Shown piece by piece: positions 1 to 10,425 of a stretch of DNA of 64,000 nt. The translations under genes and the position numbers were made by a program. The notes under the pieces are model-generated. The model was not told the origin of the DNA, searched no databases, and was given only the letters and a program-made list of their open reading frames with translations. Source of the DNA: Polynucleobacter sp. Latsch14-2 (GTDB lineage Bacteria > Pseudomonadota > Gammaproteobacteria > Burkholderiales > Burkholderiaceae); NCBI RefSeq assembly GCF_018881925.1, contig NZ_JACVPL010000011.1, forward strand, positions 1 to 64,000, read 5' to 3'. Each line of letters begins with the position of its first letter. Within the stretch, counting starts at the first letter, position 1.

Positions 1-93
1 TATATCGACTATTACAACCATGATCGGATCAAACAAAAACTGAAGGGATTGAGCCCGGTTAATTACCGAACTCAATCCCTCGTGCTAACCTAA
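1..93 (+). CDS. IS3-family transposase OrfB, C-terminal fragment
   Basis: The first 90 bases read in one frame as the last 30 residues of a transposase, ending at TAA 91-93. The peptide contains [14 protein letters not shown] and then GLSPVNYR, which is the typical C-terminal end of IS3-family (IS150-group) DDE integrase-type transposases. The rest of the gene lies left of the window, so I cannot tell whether the element is intact. A terminal-repeat-like sequence follows directly, as expected for the right end of such an insertion sequence. Confidence 0.85.
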   Translation, partial: YIDYYNHDRIKQKLKGLSPVNYRTQSLVLT

Positions 94-98
94 TTAAA

Positions 99-124
99 CT
101 GTCCAACTTTTGTGGGTCAGTTCA
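99..124. repeat. Right terminal inverted repeat of the IS3-family element
   Basis: Six bases after the transposase stop comes CTGTCCAACTTTTGTGGG followed by TCAGTTCA. Read from the outside inwards this begins TGAACTGACCCACAAAAG, which resembles the ends of IS150-group elements and has the usual TG...CA terminus. Base 124 is the likely outer edge of the element. The left end and any target duplication are outside the window. Confidence 0.65.
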
Positions 125-167
125 AATGCTGGGCCCTTTTTATATTAAATCTAGAGATGTGCTTTAT

Positions 168-1019
168 TTAAGATCTCTTCTTCGCTGCTAGCTTTTTGAC
201 AGACTTTCTCGTTATGTTCTTAGGCGGTTGATGGTTGATGGGAACAGCACCCATCTTTTTAGCTGGCGTAGAGATAGCGCTGGCTTTATGGGCGCCGCTC
301 CAGCTTGGCTCAGCAATTGAGTTAAAAGCCTCGCGCAGTTTCTCGCCCCAGTGCTGATGGATCATTTTGAAATAAGGATTAGATTCATCCATAGTTACCA
401 ACTTTGTTGGCTTTAATGAATTCTTCTCGTATACCAAAAGATCTAAAGGCAGGCCAACTGAAATATTACTATTGAGTGTTGAATCCATTGAGATTAGGGC
501 GCACTTTGTGGCCAGATTGAGTGGCGTAGAGTGACTTAAGACTCGGTCTAATATGGGCTTGCCATACTTCGACTCCCCAATTTGAAAATAACAGGTCTCT
601 GGGGTTGCTTCAATGAAGTTGCCGGCAGAGTAGATATTAAAAAGGCGTGGGCGCTCATTTTTAATTTGACCGCCAAAGATCAGATTGCAGTTGAAATCAA
701 TGCCGGCTTTCTCAAGCGCCTGATGTTCGCGCTCATAAACCTGTTTGACTGCATCACCCACCACTACGGCAGCATCATGTGAATTTTTAACGGTCCAAAG
801 GTTTTCTCCATTCAGCAACTGACCTTGGAGTAAGATTTCTTTTACGGCTTGGGTGATTGCAAGATTACCGGCACTCATAAGGGTAAAAAAGCGATCATTG
901 TTCTTTTGAAACAATGTCATTTTTCTAAAAGTGCCGATTTGATCAACGCCAGCATTGGTGCGTGAGTCAGATAAAAATACCAAGCCATCCTTTAGGCAGA
1001 GCCCAACGCAATACGTCAT
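168..1019 (-). CDS. Anbu, proteasome/HslV-like peptidase
   Basis: This is an N-terminal-nucleophile peptidase of the Anbu family, distant relatives of HslV and proteasome beta subunits that assemble into open helical rings. After removal of Met the chain starts TYCVGL; Thr1, Asp17 (in SDSRTNAG) and Lys32 sit where the catalytic Thr, Asp and Lys of proteasome-type proteases lie. The length of 283 residues includes a Lys/Pro-rich C-terminal tail (PAKKMGAV through KKLAAKKRS) that looks disordered and exceeds the core fold. It is the last gene of a four-gene minus-strand operon with transglutaminase, alpha-E and ATP-grasp genes, the well-known Anbu neighbourhood. The substrate is unknown; the context suggests processing of a peptide made or modified by the other three proteins. 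Confidence 0.9.
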   Translation of the reverse strand: MTYCVGLCLKDGLVFLSDSRTNAGVDQIGTFRKMTLFQKNNDRFFTLMSAGNLAITQAVKEILLQGQLLNGENLWTVKNSHDAAVVVGDAVKQVYEREHQALEKAGIDFNCNLIFGGQIKNERPRLFNIYSAGNFIEATPETCYFQIGESKYGKPILDRVLSHSTPLNLATKCALISMDSTLNSNISVGLPLDLLVYEKNSLKPTKLVTMDESNPYFKMIHQHWGEKLREAFNSIAEPSWSGAHKASAISTPAKKMGAVPINHQPPKNITRKSVKKLAAKKRS

Positions 1020-1071
1020 TCCAAAACCCCTTTAATTAACTTCTTGGAATTATCTCTTAACTTAAGTGTCG

Positions 1072-1869
1072 TTAAGTCAATTGCTGGATTGAGATGCTGG
1101 CACTCAGTTCTTCGCCTCCACCACCGGAGCGAACACCTTTGACTGGGGCGGCAGAATAGTAATCCCGACCAATCGCTAGTCGTATGTGGCGAGCATCCAC
1201 TAAGCAAGCATGTGTAATGTCAATGCTAGTCCATACCCCCTTTTGGACATCACTACAAAAATCGATCCAAGCATGGCTTGCCAAGTTGGGGGATTCTTCA
1301 GCAAAGAAATAGCCGCTGACATAGCGCGCTGGAATTCCAGAGGCACGACAGAGTCCGAGCATTACGTGTGCATGATCTTGGCAAACGCCGGTTTTCATGG
1401 CAAAAGATTGGGCTGCTGTGGTTGCGAAATTGGTTTGTCCCGGCACGTATGTAATAGCATTTTGAACTGCGCTAGCCAGCTTTAGTACTACATCAACTGA
1501 ATGTTTCTTGGGGAGATCTCCTTTAAAGTAAGAGAGCATTTCTTCAGAGGGCTCCGTCAGATTAGTTTGTTGAAGCAAGTAGTAAGGTGAGACCGCCTTT
1601 GAATCATCGGGATATTCAAAAGCATCCTGGGTTTTTACTTCGCCTTCAGCCTCAATCATCATCGAGGTGTATGGGGCTTCTTGAACAAAGACGCTGCAGG
1701 TATTTCCAAAGGCATCTTGTGAGACATTAGATTTAATGGGGGTACTGACTTTCCACTTTTCAATCTGCTGTCCAGCCACTTGGGGTGGTGTTAGGCGCAA
1801 TTCTTGAATTGAATAATGGACTGGAGTTTCATAGCGATATTCAGTGCGATGGCGGATCTTAAGATGCAT
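1072..1869 (-). CDS. Transglutaminase-like cysteine protease family protein
   Basis: The protein has 265 residues, with an N-terminal beta-rich domain (the family begins MHLKIRHRTEYRY) followed by a transglutaminase-like core. The catalytic Cys is in TGVCQDHAHVML, the His in ASHAWIDF and the Asp in SIDITH, so the papain-like triad appears complete. Members of this family usually act as peptidases or amidases rather than protein cross-linkers. It lies 17 bases downstream of the alpha-E gene and 52 bases upstream of Anbu on the same strand, so the genes are probably co-transcribed. Its natural substrate is unknown. Confidence 0.88.
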   Translation of the reverse strand: MHLKIRHRTEYRYETPVHYSIQELRLTPPQVAGQQIEKWKVSTPIKSNVSQDAFGNTCSVFVQEAPYTSMMIEAEGEVKTQDAFEYPDDSKAVSPYYLLQQTNLTEPSEEMLSYFKGDLPKKHSVDVVLKLASAVQNAITYVPGQTNFATTAAQSFAMKTGVCQDHAHVMLGLCRASGIPARYVSGYFFAEESPNLASHAWIDFCSDVQKGVWTSIDITHACLVDARHIRLAIGRDYYSAAPVKGVRSGGGGEELSASISIQQLT

Positions 1870-1886
1870 ATACTCTTTGTTGGTAC

Positions 1887-2864
1887 TTAGGCTACTGCCA
1901 ATGGAATGAGATAGGCATTACTGAACTCATCTGCGATGTGGTTAATGCGCTCTAAAAACTGTTCAATAAACTCTTCTAGGCCTTGAGAAAATACTTCATC
2001 AATATCTGAATAATCCAGGCTTGCCTTGAGCTTTCCAAGCAGCCGTTCAATTTCCTTTGATTGCTGATTCTTCATTTCTGATATGAGTGGGATCAACTCG
2101 TTGACGCAGCAAACTAGCGAGCGGGGCATTTGCTTATTAAAGATCAGCAGTTGCGCAACTTGCTTTGGTGTAACTTGATCTGAATAAATCTGACGATAAA
2201 TTTCAAAAGCAGATACCGAACGAAGTAAGGCGGCCCAGTGATAGAAGTCAAAGAAATCAACGCCCGCTTCATCATCGGCCTTATTTTCAGCACGCAGCGC
2301 TTTGAGTGATGCCTGGTCTTCATACTTAGTTTCCAAGATACGGGCAGTATTGTCGGCACGCTCTAGTAGGGTTCCCACACTCATGAAGTAGAAGGCTTCG
2401 TTCTTCAGCATAGTGCCATGCATGACACCTCTAAATAAGTGGCAACGATGCTTAACCCACTCTAGTAGTCGACTGGGGTCAGCTTGGTTTCTAGCCTCCA
2501 GAATGCGTTGCAATTCTAGCCAGGTGGTATTTTGCGTTTCCCAAACCTCGGAAGTGATCTTGCCTCGAATCACGCGAGCATTCTCACGGGCCGCAAAAAG
2601 ACAGGACACGATACTCGAAGGATTGCTGGTTTCATAGATCATGAAGTCGAGCACATTTTCTCGATTAAGCACATCATATTTACTCATGAATGCGTCTTCA
2701 AGCTTGGAAATAGTGAGAAGCTTTCTCCAACTTTGCTCTAAGAACTCTTCGGGTTGTGGCAACAGCGATGTTTGGTGATTTACATCGAGCATGCGAGCGG
2801 TATTTTCTGCGCGCTCGGTATAGCGGGCCATCCAATATAAGCAATCTGCGGTGCGGCTAAGCAT
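1887..2864 (-). CDS. Alpha-E domain protein (DUF403)
   Basis: An almost entirely alpha-helical protein of 325 residues beginning MLSRTADCLYWMARYTERAENTAR, the signature start of the alpha-E (DUF403) family. No catalytic motif is known. The family is nearly always encoded beside a circularly permuted ATP-grasp protein and often beside Anbu and a transglutaminase, as here. The gene starts 16 bases after the end of the ATP-grasp gene. A role as partner or substrate carrier of the ATP-grasp ligase is inferred from context only. Confidence 0.88.
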   Translation of the reverse strand: MLSRTADCLYWMARYTERAENTARMLDVNHQTSLLPQPEEFLEQSWRKLLTISKLEDAFMSKYDVLNRENVLDFMIYETSNPSSIVSCLFAARENARVIRGKITSEVWETQNTTWLELQRILEARNQADPSRLLEWVKHRCHLFRGVMHGTMLKNEAFYFMSVGTLLERADNTARILETKYEDQASLKALRAENKADDEAGVDFFDFYHWAALLRSVSAFEIYRQIYSDQVTPKQVAQLLIFNKQMPRSLVCCVNELIPLISEMKNQQSKEIERLLGKLKASLDYSDIDEVFSQGLEEFIEQFLERINHIADEFSNAYLIPLAVA

Positions 2865-2880
2865 ATTCTTTTCCTCGGCC

Positions 2881-4293
2881 TTATTCTTCTAGAACCCAGG
2901 TATCTTTAGTGCCGCCACCTTGCGAGGAGTTCACGACTAAAGAGCCTTCTTTGAGAGCTACTCGGGTTAATCCACCCGGGACCATCTTGATAGTTTTTCC
3001 AGATAATACAAATGGTCTTAAATCAATATGTCTTGGCGCAATACCGGACTCTACAAAAGTGGGGCAGGTAGATAGTGCGAGTGTGGGTTGAGCAATATAT
3101 TTGTCGGGGTTGGCAATCAAATGACCGCGGAACTCTTCGATCTCAGCCTTGGTGGAGGCTGGGCCAACCAACATGCCATAGCCACCAGCACCATGGGTGA
3201 GTTTGACAACTAACTTTTCAAGGTTGGCCAGTGTGTAAGCAAGGTCATCAGGTTTGCGACATTGGAAAGTGGGAACATTATTCAGAATCGGTTTTTCACC
3301 AAGGTAAAACTCGATCATTTCTGGAACGTAGGGGTAGATCGATTTGTCATCAGCAATACCTGTACCAATTGCATTTGCTAGAGTCACATTGCCGGCGCGA
3401 TGCGCAGAGAGTAGTCCAGCAACGCCTAGGGTAGAGTCTGAGCGGAATGCGAGTGGGTCAAGGAAATCATCATCAACACGGCGATAAATCACATCAACGC
3501 GCTCTGGCCCTTGAGTCGTCCGCATAAAGACCTGTTCATTCTTCACGAATAAATCTTTTCCCTCAACTAATTCAACTCCCATTTGTTGTGCTAGGTAGCT
3601 ATGCTCAAAGTAGGCTGAGTTGTACATGCCTGGCGTGAGCACTACTACATTGGGTTTTTTCACATCGTCTGGTTTAACCGTCTTCAGGCACTCTAGCAAT
3701 AGGTCAGGATAGTGTTCGACTGGTGCGACACGATACTTCTGAAACAAATCAGGGAAGAGGCGCATCATCATCTTGCGGTCTTCAACCATGTAAGAGACAC
3801 CAGAAGGAACACGCAGGTTATCTTCTAAGACGTAGAACTCGCCTTCGCCGGCGCGCACAATATCGATCCCCGCTATCTGTGCGTAGATATCGCGTGGCAC
3901 GCTGACATTGCGCATCTCTGGTCGGTATTGCGCATTGTTAAATATTTGTTCGGCTGGAACAATGCCTGCCTTAATGATGTCTTCGTCGTGATAGACGTCA
4001 TAGATAAAGCGATTGAGTGCTTTTACGCGTTGACGTAAGCCAGCTTCTAATTGCTCCCACTCCTTGGCTGTAAAGATTCTAGGAACTTGGTCAAATGGAA
4101 TGGTTCTTTCAGAGCCTAAATCATCCCCATAAACAGCAAAGGTAATGCCGACCCTACGAAATATTAGGTCAGCTTCAGCCCGTTTGAGACCCATCAGGGT
4201 GTCACTTTGCTGTTTTAGCCAGTTATGGAAAACTTGGTAGTGGGGTCTTGCTTTGCCGGTGGCATCAAGCATTTCATCAAAAGGCGATTTCAT
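2881..4293 (-). CDS. Circularly permuted ATP-grasp type 2 protein (DUF404/407)
   Basis: This 470-residue protein has the hallmarks of circularly permuted ATP-grasp type 2 proteins: ALNRFIYDVYHDEDI and VRAGEGEFYVLEDNLRVPSGVS near the middle, VDVIYRRVDDDFLDP, then KLTHGAGGYGMLVGP and a C-terminal SQGGGTKDTWVLEE. ATP-grasp enzymes form carboxylate-amine bonds using ATP, so it is expected to make a peptide-like product. It is the first gene of the Anbu operon; the region upstream (4294-4425) carries an NtrC-like palindrome. The product of this pathway has not, to my knowledge, been firmly identified. Confidence 0.9.
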   Translation of the reverse strand: MKSPFDEMLDATGKARPHYQVFHNWLKQQSDTLMGLKRAEADLIFRRVGITFAVYGDDLGSERTIPFDQVPRIFTAKEWEQLEAGLRQRVKALNRFIYDVYHDEDIIKAGIVPAEQIFNNAQYRPEMRNVSVPRDIYAQIAGIDIVRAGEGEFYVLEDNLRVPSGVSYMVEDRKMMMRLFPDLFQKYRVAPVEHYPDLLLECLKTVKPDDVKKPNVVVLTPGMYNSAYFEHSYLAQQMGVELVEGKDLFVKNEQVFMRTTQGPERVDVIYRRVDDDFLDPLAFRSDSTLGVAGLLSAHRAGNVTLANAIGTGIADDKSIYPYVPEMIEFYLGEKPILNNVPTFQCRKPDDLAYTLANLEKLVVKLTHGAGGYGMLVGPASTKAEIEEFRGHLIANPDKYIAQPTLALSTCPTFVESGIAPRHIDLRPFVLSGKTIKMVPGGLTRVALKEGSLVVNSSQGGGTKDTWVLEE

Positions 4294-4356
4294 AGTTACA
4301 AACTAATGCCTTCAGAATGGTTTAGTTTCAAAGTTTGAAGCAGCTTGGTGCTGGGG

Positions 4357-4373
4357 TGCACTTTTATAGTGCA
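4357..4373. promoter_or_regulatory. NtrC-like palindrome upstream of the Anbu operon
   Basis: The 17-bp sequence TGCACTTTTATAGTGCA is a perfect dyad (TGCACT, 5-bp spacer, AGTGCA). It matches the NtrC operator pattern TGCACY-N5-RGTGCA. It lies 64 bp upstream of the ATP-grasp start codon, in the only sizeable gap ahead of the operon. I did not find a convincing sigma-54 -24/-12 element with correct spacing between it and the gene; the best AGCAC...GC candidate has a spacing of 9 instead of 10. Confidence 0.5.
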
Positions 4374-4425
4374 TAAATGTTCGGATTTGACCCTATTAGC
4401 CCTAGGGATAGGCTCTGCTGCCTTT

Positions 4426-4878
4426 TTAAGCGTTTAAATCGCCCCGGGCAATGCGACCTTTTTGCACTTCCCATTCGCGTTCTTTGGTGGCTGCCCGCTT
4501 GTCATGCTGCTTCTTACCGCGCGCTAAACCAATCTCACATTTGACATTGCCTTTGGAGAAATGCAGGTTTAAGGGAACCAGCGTATAGCCTTTTTGTTCA
4601 ACTTTGCCAATGAGCTTGCGAATTTCAATTGCGTTAAGAAGTAGCTTGCGCGTGCGCGTACTATCGGGAACGACATGGGTGGAGGCTGAAAGTAGGGGGG
4701 TAATGTGACACCCGATTAAAAACAGCTCCGCCTTGCGAATGACAACATACGCTTCCTTGACGTGCACGCGACCTGCTCGAATGGCTTTAACTTCCCAGCC
4801 TTCTAGAACCAGCCCTGCCTCGAAACGTTCCTCGATAAAATAATCGAAGAAGGCTTTTTTGTTATCGACGATACTCAT
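4426..4878 (-). CDS. smpB: SsrA-binding protein SmpB
   Basis: A 150-residue SmpB, the usual size. It begins [36 protein letters not shown], with the oligonucleotide-binding beta-barrel, then GCHITPLL and the basic region [20 protein letters not shown], and ends with the basic C-terminal tail that enters the decoding centre. SmpB binds tmRNA and delivers it to stalled ribosomes for trans-translation. It is divergent from ratA, with only 26 bases between the start codons, a conserved arrangement in proteobacteria. Confidence 0.97.
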   Translation of the reverse strand: MSIVDNKKAFFDYFIEERFEAGLVLEGWEVKAIRAGRVHVKEAYVVIRKAELFLIGCHITPLLSASTHVVPDSTRTRKLLLNAIEIRKLIGKVEQKGYTLVPLNLHFSKGNVKCEIGLARGKKQHDKRAATKEREWEVQKGRIARGDLNA

Positions 4879-4904
4879 ATTTATTTAGCTTCTCAAGATC
4901 GATT

Positions 4905-5339
4905 ATGGCAGACGTCTACAAGACCGTTTTAATTGGGCAGTCAGCTGACCGAATGTATGGTTTGGTAACTGATGTTGCTTGCTATCCCGAGTTTCTGCCT
5001 TGGTGTGGCGGCGTAGAGATTTTTGAGCAAAATGAAACCGTTTTGGAGGCCAAAATCAATATTCAGTTCAAGGGCATTAATCAGTACTTTCATACCCGTA
5101 ATATCAACCATCGCCCTGAAACCATTGATATGGTCTTTGTAGATGGACCTTTTAAGCATTTTTCTGGTCAGTGGAACTTCATTCCCTTAAAAGAGGATGC
5201 TTGCAAGGTTGAATTCAAGCTCCATTGGGAGTTCAAGAGCGTTATTCTGGATAAGCTCATCGGACCTGTTTTTGGTCACATTGCTGGTACTTTTGTAGAT
5301 TGCTTTGTTAAGCGGGCTGAAGATTTATATGGCCAATAA
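4905..5339 (+). CDS. ratA: RatA, START-domain ribosome-association/coenzyme Q-binding protein
   Basis: This 144-residue protein is a single polyketide cyclase/START domain (RMYGLVTDVACYPEFLPWCGG near the N-terminus, then PFKHFSGQWNFIPL and VFGHIAGTFVDCFVKRAE at the end). E. coli RatA was reported to block 70S assembly, and the mitochondrial relative Coq10 binds coenzyme Q; which applies here cannot be read from sequence. It is divergent from smpB and overlaps the start of rnfH by 11 bases. Confidence 0.9.
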   Translation: MADVYKTVLIGQSADRMYGLVTDVACYPEFLPWCGGVEIFEQNETVLEAKINIQFKGINQYFHTRNINHRPETIDMVFVDGPFKHFSGQWNFIPLKEDACKVEFKLHWEFKSVILDKLIGPVFGHIAGTFVDCFVKRAEDLYGQ

Positions 5340-5679
5340 TGCCATTAAGATCTTTATTTGCGATGCAAGGGATGGGAAGCCCATTCTGAAGGCTTTTCAG
5401 TTGAAATTGGCTGAGGGTGAGATTCCGAGCCTAGGGCAAGCCCTAATTCAACTAGGTATTGCTAGCAGTGCGGAAGACCCTGTTTTGGCGCGAAAGGGCT
5501 GTTTTGGGGTATTTGGTAAGCGCAAAGACTGGGATAGCCCTATTTATGAGGGTGACAGGCTAGAGCTTTATTCTCCACTCCTCATTGACCCTAAGACAGT
5601 GCGGCGTAAGAAGGCCAATCAAAATCAAGATGCTAAATTCCAAGCTGCCGCTGCTAAAAGAAAGGCTAGGAGGCTATAA
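5329..5679 (+). CDS. rnfH: RnfH family Ub-like protein
   Basis: The start is taken at ATG 5329 (MANNAIKIFICDARDG), because the upstream in-frame codons lie deep inside ratA; the two genes overlap by 11 bases. The 116-residue protein has the ubiquitin-like RnfH fold, with the conserved C-terminal patch EGDRLELYSPLLIDPKTVRRKKA followed by a basic tail. RnfH partners RatA in a conserved gene pair once suggested to be an antitoxin-like unit; its biochemical function is not settled. Confidence 0.9.
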   Translation: MANNAIKIFICDARDGKPILKAFQLKLAEGEIPSLGQALIQLGIASSAEDPVLARKGCFGVFGKRKDWDSPIYEGDRLELYSPLLIDPKTVRRKKANQNQDAKFQAAAAKRKARRL

Positions 5680-5696
5680 TCTGTTTTTGTGACTAG

Positions 5697-7169
<1,473 letters not shown>

Positions 7170-7194
7170 GACTTAAAAGAAGGCTGTTTCTTTC

Positions 7195-8802
7195 GTGCAC
7201 GACAAAATACTGATTCTTGACTTTGGTTCACAAGTAACGCAACTGATTGCAAGGCGCGTGCGTGATGCACGGGTTTACTCAGAAATTCACCCCTATGATT
7301 GCGACCCTGAATTTATTCGTAAATTTATCCAGGAGCAGGGCGGTAAAGGGATCATTCTTTCAGGCGGCCCCAGTTCAGTCACAGAGGTGGACAGTCCGCG
7401 TGCACCACAAATTGTTTTTGAATTAGGTGTCCCTGTCTTGGGTATTTGCTATGGTATGCAGACCATGGCAACCCAACTGGGTGGCGCAGTCGCTTCCGCT
7501 GAGTCTTTGGGTAAAGCCCGTGAGTTTGGTTACTCCGAAGTGCGTGCTCGAGGCCATACTAATCTCCTTAAAGGTATTCAGGATTTTTCTACTAGCGATG
7601 GCCATGGCATTTTGAAGGTATGGATGAGTCACGGAGATTCCGTCACAACATTGCCGCCTTCATTTAAGTTAATGGCATCTACAGAGTCTTGCCCGATTGC
7701 TGGCATGGCTGACGAAGAACGGCATTTCTATGCATTCCAATTTCATCCAGAGGTAACGCATACGATTCAAGGCACTGCAATTATTGAGCGCTTTGTACAT
7801 GAAATTTGCAAATGCAAGCCTGACTGGGTAATGGGTGATTACATCGCTGAAGCTGTTGAAAATATTCGTAAGCAAGTTGGTGATGAAGAGGTCATTCTGG
7901 GTTTATCGGGAGGCGTTGACTCCAGTGTTGCCGCTGCTTTAATTCATCGTGCGATTGGCGATCAGCTTACCTGTGTGTTTGTGGATCATGGGCTTCTTCG
8001 TTTGAATGAAGGCGACATGGTGATGGAGATGTTTGCACGCAATCTTGGCGTTAAAGTCATTCGTGTTGATGCTAAAGATACATTTATGGGTCAATTAGCA
8101 GGCGTTGCTGATCCAGAAGCGAAGCGCAAAATTATCGGTAAAGAGTTTGTGGAAATCTTTCAGATAGAATCCGAAAAGATTGCCAATGCCAAGTGGCTTG
8201 CTCAAGGCACTATTTATCCAGATGTGATTGAATCTGCCGGTAAAGGTAAGAAGGGCGCCCACACCATCAAGAGTCATCATAATGTCGGTGGCTTACCTGA
8301 AGACATGCATCTCAAATTACTTGAGCCATTGCGTGAATTATTTAAAGATGAAGTGCGAGAGTTGGGGGTTGCCCTTGGCTTGCCGCGTGAGATGGTCTAT
8401 CGTCATCCATTCCCAGGGCCAGGTCTAGGCGTGCGCATTTTAGGTGAGGTGAAAGCTGAATTTGCCAGCTTATTACAACGTGCTGATGCTATTTTCATCG
8501 AAGAGTTACGCAATACCATTGATGAACCCAGCCAAAAATCTTGGTATGACTTAACAAGCCAAGCATTCGCCGTCTTCTTACCAGTTAAATCCGTTGGAGT
8601 GATGGGTGATGGCAGAACATACGAATATGTTGTGGCACTCAGAGCAGTACAAACGCAGGATTTCATGACGGCACATTGGGCACATTTACCCCATGAATTA
8701 CTAGGTAAGGTTTCCAATCGCATCATCAATGAAGTTCGCGGCATCAATCGTGTTGTGTACGACATCAGCGGAAAGCCGCCAGCAACGATCGAGTGGGAGT
8801 AG
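7195..8802 (+). CDS. guaA: GMP synthase (glutamine-hydrolysing)
   Basis: A complete 535-residue GuaA. The N-terminal class I glutamine amidotransferase has its nucleophile Cys in [10 protein letters not shown] and His in QFHPEV; the ATP-pyrophosphatase domain has the P-loop [15 protein letters not shown]; the C-terminal dimerisation domain ends PPATIEWE. The start is GTG 7195. The last twelve bases, coding Glu-Trp-Glu-stop, are repeated exactly at 16244-16255 and mark the left junction of a genomic island, so the 3' end is the attachment site and the protein sequence is preserved after insertion. Confidence 0.97.
   Translation: MHDKILILDFGSQVTQLIARRVRDARVYSEIHPYDCDPEFIRKFIQEQGGKGIILSGGPSSVTEVDSPRAPQIVFELGVPVLGICYGMQTMATQLGGAVASAESLGKAREFGYSEVRARGHTNLLKGIQDFSTSDGHGILKVWMSHGDSVTTLPPSFKLMASTESCPIAGMADEERHFYAFQFHPEVTHTIQGTAIIERFVHEICKCKPDWVMGDYIAEAVENIRKQVGDEEVILGLSGGVDSSVAAALIHRAIGDQLTCVFVDHGLLRLNEGDMVMEMFARNLGVKVIRVDAKDTFMGQLAGVADPEAKRKIIGKEFVEIFQIESEKIANAKWLAQGTIYPDVIESAGKGKKGAHTIKSHHNVGGLPEDMHLKLLEPLRELFKDEVRELGVALGLPREMVYRHPFPGPGLGVRILGEVKAEFASLLQRADAIFIEELRNTIDEPSQKSWYDLTSQAFAVFLPVKSVGVMGDGRTYEYVVALRAVQTQDFMTAHWAHLPHELLGKVSNRIINEVRGINRVVYDISGKPPATIEWE
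8791..8802 (+). repeat. attL core: 12-bp direct repeat at the guaA stop
   Basis: GAGTGGGAGTAG encodes the last three residues (E-W-E) and stop of guaA. An exact copy is at 16244-16255. The bases on either side differ between copies, so the identity is 12 bp. This is the expected footprint of site-specific insertion by a tyrosine integrase. Confidence 0.88.
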
Positions 8803-8813
8803 TAATTGAGCGT

Positions 8814-8909
8814 AAGTTGTTGATTTATATGGACTTAAAGTTACACATAAATCACACAAACGCCAATTAACACTTGTATTTAGGTACGATTTGAAGTTAC
8901 AGTTACACA
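8814..8909. repeat. Candidate integrase arm sites, left end
   Basis: The gap between guaA and the integrase gene holds AAGTTGTTGATTT at 8814-8826 and AGTTACACA at 8839-8847 and 8901-8909; a shortened AGTTACA starts at 8895. The same sequences recur inside the right end of the island. Repeated short motifs near both attachment cores are typical arm-type binding sites for integrase or an excisionase. No separate excisionase gene was recognised. Confidence 0.5.
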
Positions 8910-8963
8910 AGTTGCTACACAGCAAAGTAGCAATGAAAAACTGTAACTACCCAAGCCCAAAAA

Positions 8964-10223
8964 ATGTCGCTGAAAAAAAAGACTTTTAGTGAAGATGAAA
9001 TACTGATTTACGACGAGGCTGTCATCTATAAACGAGGTGACATATGGCAGTTTCGCTATTGGCTTGTAAAAGAGCGTAGGTATGTAAGACTTAGCTTGAA
9101 CACTAAGAATCAAGTTACAGCAATAGACACAGCAAAAAAACACTTCGTAAAAATCAAGTCGGATACAGATAGCGGAAAGACTTACTACTCTAAAACAGCT
9201 AAGGATGGTGTCTTGATGTACTTGGAGTACAGAAAAGGACACATTGATAGCAGAACTACTAAGAGTATTGTTAAGGGTAGGTACGGAACAATACGAGCAC
9301 ACTTAGAGCATTGGCTAGACTTTATTGAGCGTGACACAAAACTAAAAGAGCTAGATAGAGATAGCTGTGCGGATTACGCTAAAAATAGAGAGAAACCAAG
9401 TGCTACAAAGACTACAGCTTTGTCTACGATAGCCAATGAACAAAGCACAATCAACTCAATGATGAAATGGCTTCACAAGAAAGGTGAGGTTTACATTGAT
9501 GGATTTGACTTTGAAACGATATCAATTCGCAATACACCTGAAGAAGCTGTAAGACGATCGTCATTTACAGATGAAGAGGTATGGGCTTTTAGATTAGCAA
9601 TACCTAAGTATATTGAAGAAGCTATGAAGGACTTAAACGACTTAGAGAATAAGGCGAGAGTGCTTTCTGCTAACTATCTACTAATAGCTTCAATATGTGG
9701 ACTAAGAACAGGTGAGCAAAAGCAGTTGAAATGGAAAGATATTACATTCCAAAATCAAACAATCAAAGGTGAGCAAATAGACTTTGTAAAGATTAGCGTA
9801 AGAAAAGAGACAAGTAAAGTAAGAAAGTCTAGAGAAGTAAAGATAGTAGATGTGGAGTACTTTGATAACTTGTTCAAGCTAACAACTCCTACGCATACTA
9901 AGAAGCCATTCGCAGAAAACTTTGTATTCAGCTTTAATGGAATCAATGTTGTAAGTCAGAGAGCAGTTACTCATCACTTTAAGAAGATATTAGAAGCGGC
10001 TGATATTGATGTGGGTAAGCGTAAATTAGTGCCATATAGCTTTAGACATTACTTCATCACAAACAGAATTAAAGCAGGATTAAGCTATAAGGATGTAGCT
10101 GATATGTGTGGAACAAGTAGGACACAGATTGAAAAGACTTACTATCATATTGATGAAGATATCTTGACAACGCAAGCAATGGCTGGATACTACACAATAG
10201 ATGGAATGATTGTTCCCAAATAG
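8964..10223 (+). CDS. Tyrosine recombinase/integrase of the island
   Basis: A 419-residue phage-type integrase beginning 161 bases after guaA. The first half holds an N-terminal arm-binding-like region and a SAM-like core-binding domain (about residues 85-190). The catalytic domain has Arg248 in CGLRTGEQKQLKW, Arg361-His362 in YSFRHYF and the nucleophile Tyr393 or Tyr394 in IEKTYYH. As in a common integrase subfamily, the first His of HxxRH is Tyr and the second His/Trp site is replaced by the MCGTS turn. Position beside attL makes it the enzyme that recognises the guaA site. ATG 8964 lacks a strong ribosome-binding site. Confidence 0.93.
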   Translation: MSLKKKTFSEDEILIYDEAVIYKRGDIWQFRYWLVKERRYVRLSLNTKNQVTAIDTAKKHFVKIKSDTDSGKTYYSKTAKDGVLMYLEYRKGHIDSRTTKSIVKGRYGTIRAHLEHWLDFIERDTKLKELDRDSCADYAKNREKPSATKTTALSTIANEQSTINSMMKWLHKKGEVYIDGFDFETISIRNTPEEAVRRSSFTDEEVWAFRLAIPKYIEEAMKDLNDLENKARVLSANYLLIASICGLRTGEQKQLKWKDITFQNQTIKGEQIDFVKISVRKETSKVRKSREVKIVDVEYFDNLFKLTTPTHTKKPFAENFVFSFNGINVVSQRAVTHHFKKILEAADIDVGKRKLVPYSFRHYFITNRIKAGLSYKDVADMCGTSRTQIEKTYYHIDEDILTTQAMAGYYTIDGMIVPK

Positions 10224-10256
10224 TATTTTAGCTATGCCTGTCGTCACCATGCTCAT

Positions 10257-10291
10257 TGTTTTACAAATTACTATAAAAAATGGGTAAAACA
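10257..10291. repeat. 8-bp inverted repeat downstream of the integrase
   Basis: TGTTTTAC (10257-10264) and GTAAAACA (10284-10291) are perfect complements separated by 19 bases. They lie between the integrase stop and the convergent Pro-rich gene. There is no T-run after the right arm, so it is not a classic terminator. The remainder of 10224-10425 shows nothing else I recognise. Confidence 0.3.
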
Positions 10292-10425
10292 CCGCTCTTT
10301 AACGCCGAAAGACGCATTTGTGTGAAATATGGTGGGGGTATAGGTAAAAAATCACCAGCCCAAAAGTATAAGTACTTCACCTAAAAAATCCGTAGCTCAA
10401 TTTTTTACGAAGCTAGGACCCTTTT

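Noticed and set aside
582..782. Plus-strand reading frame inside the Anbu gene
   Set aside because: Lies entirely within the conserved minus-strand peptidase gene and has no recognisable motif or ribosome-binding site.
4294..4356. Sigma-54 promoter for the Anbu operon
   Set aside because: The only GC-type candidate has a spacing of 9 rather than 10 between the -24 and -12 elements, and the -24 box lacks GG.
10224..10425. Gene or RNA between the integrase and the Pro-rich gene
   Set aside because: No open frame with a start, and no tRNA-like fold was recognised; only a weak 8-bp inverted repeat is present.
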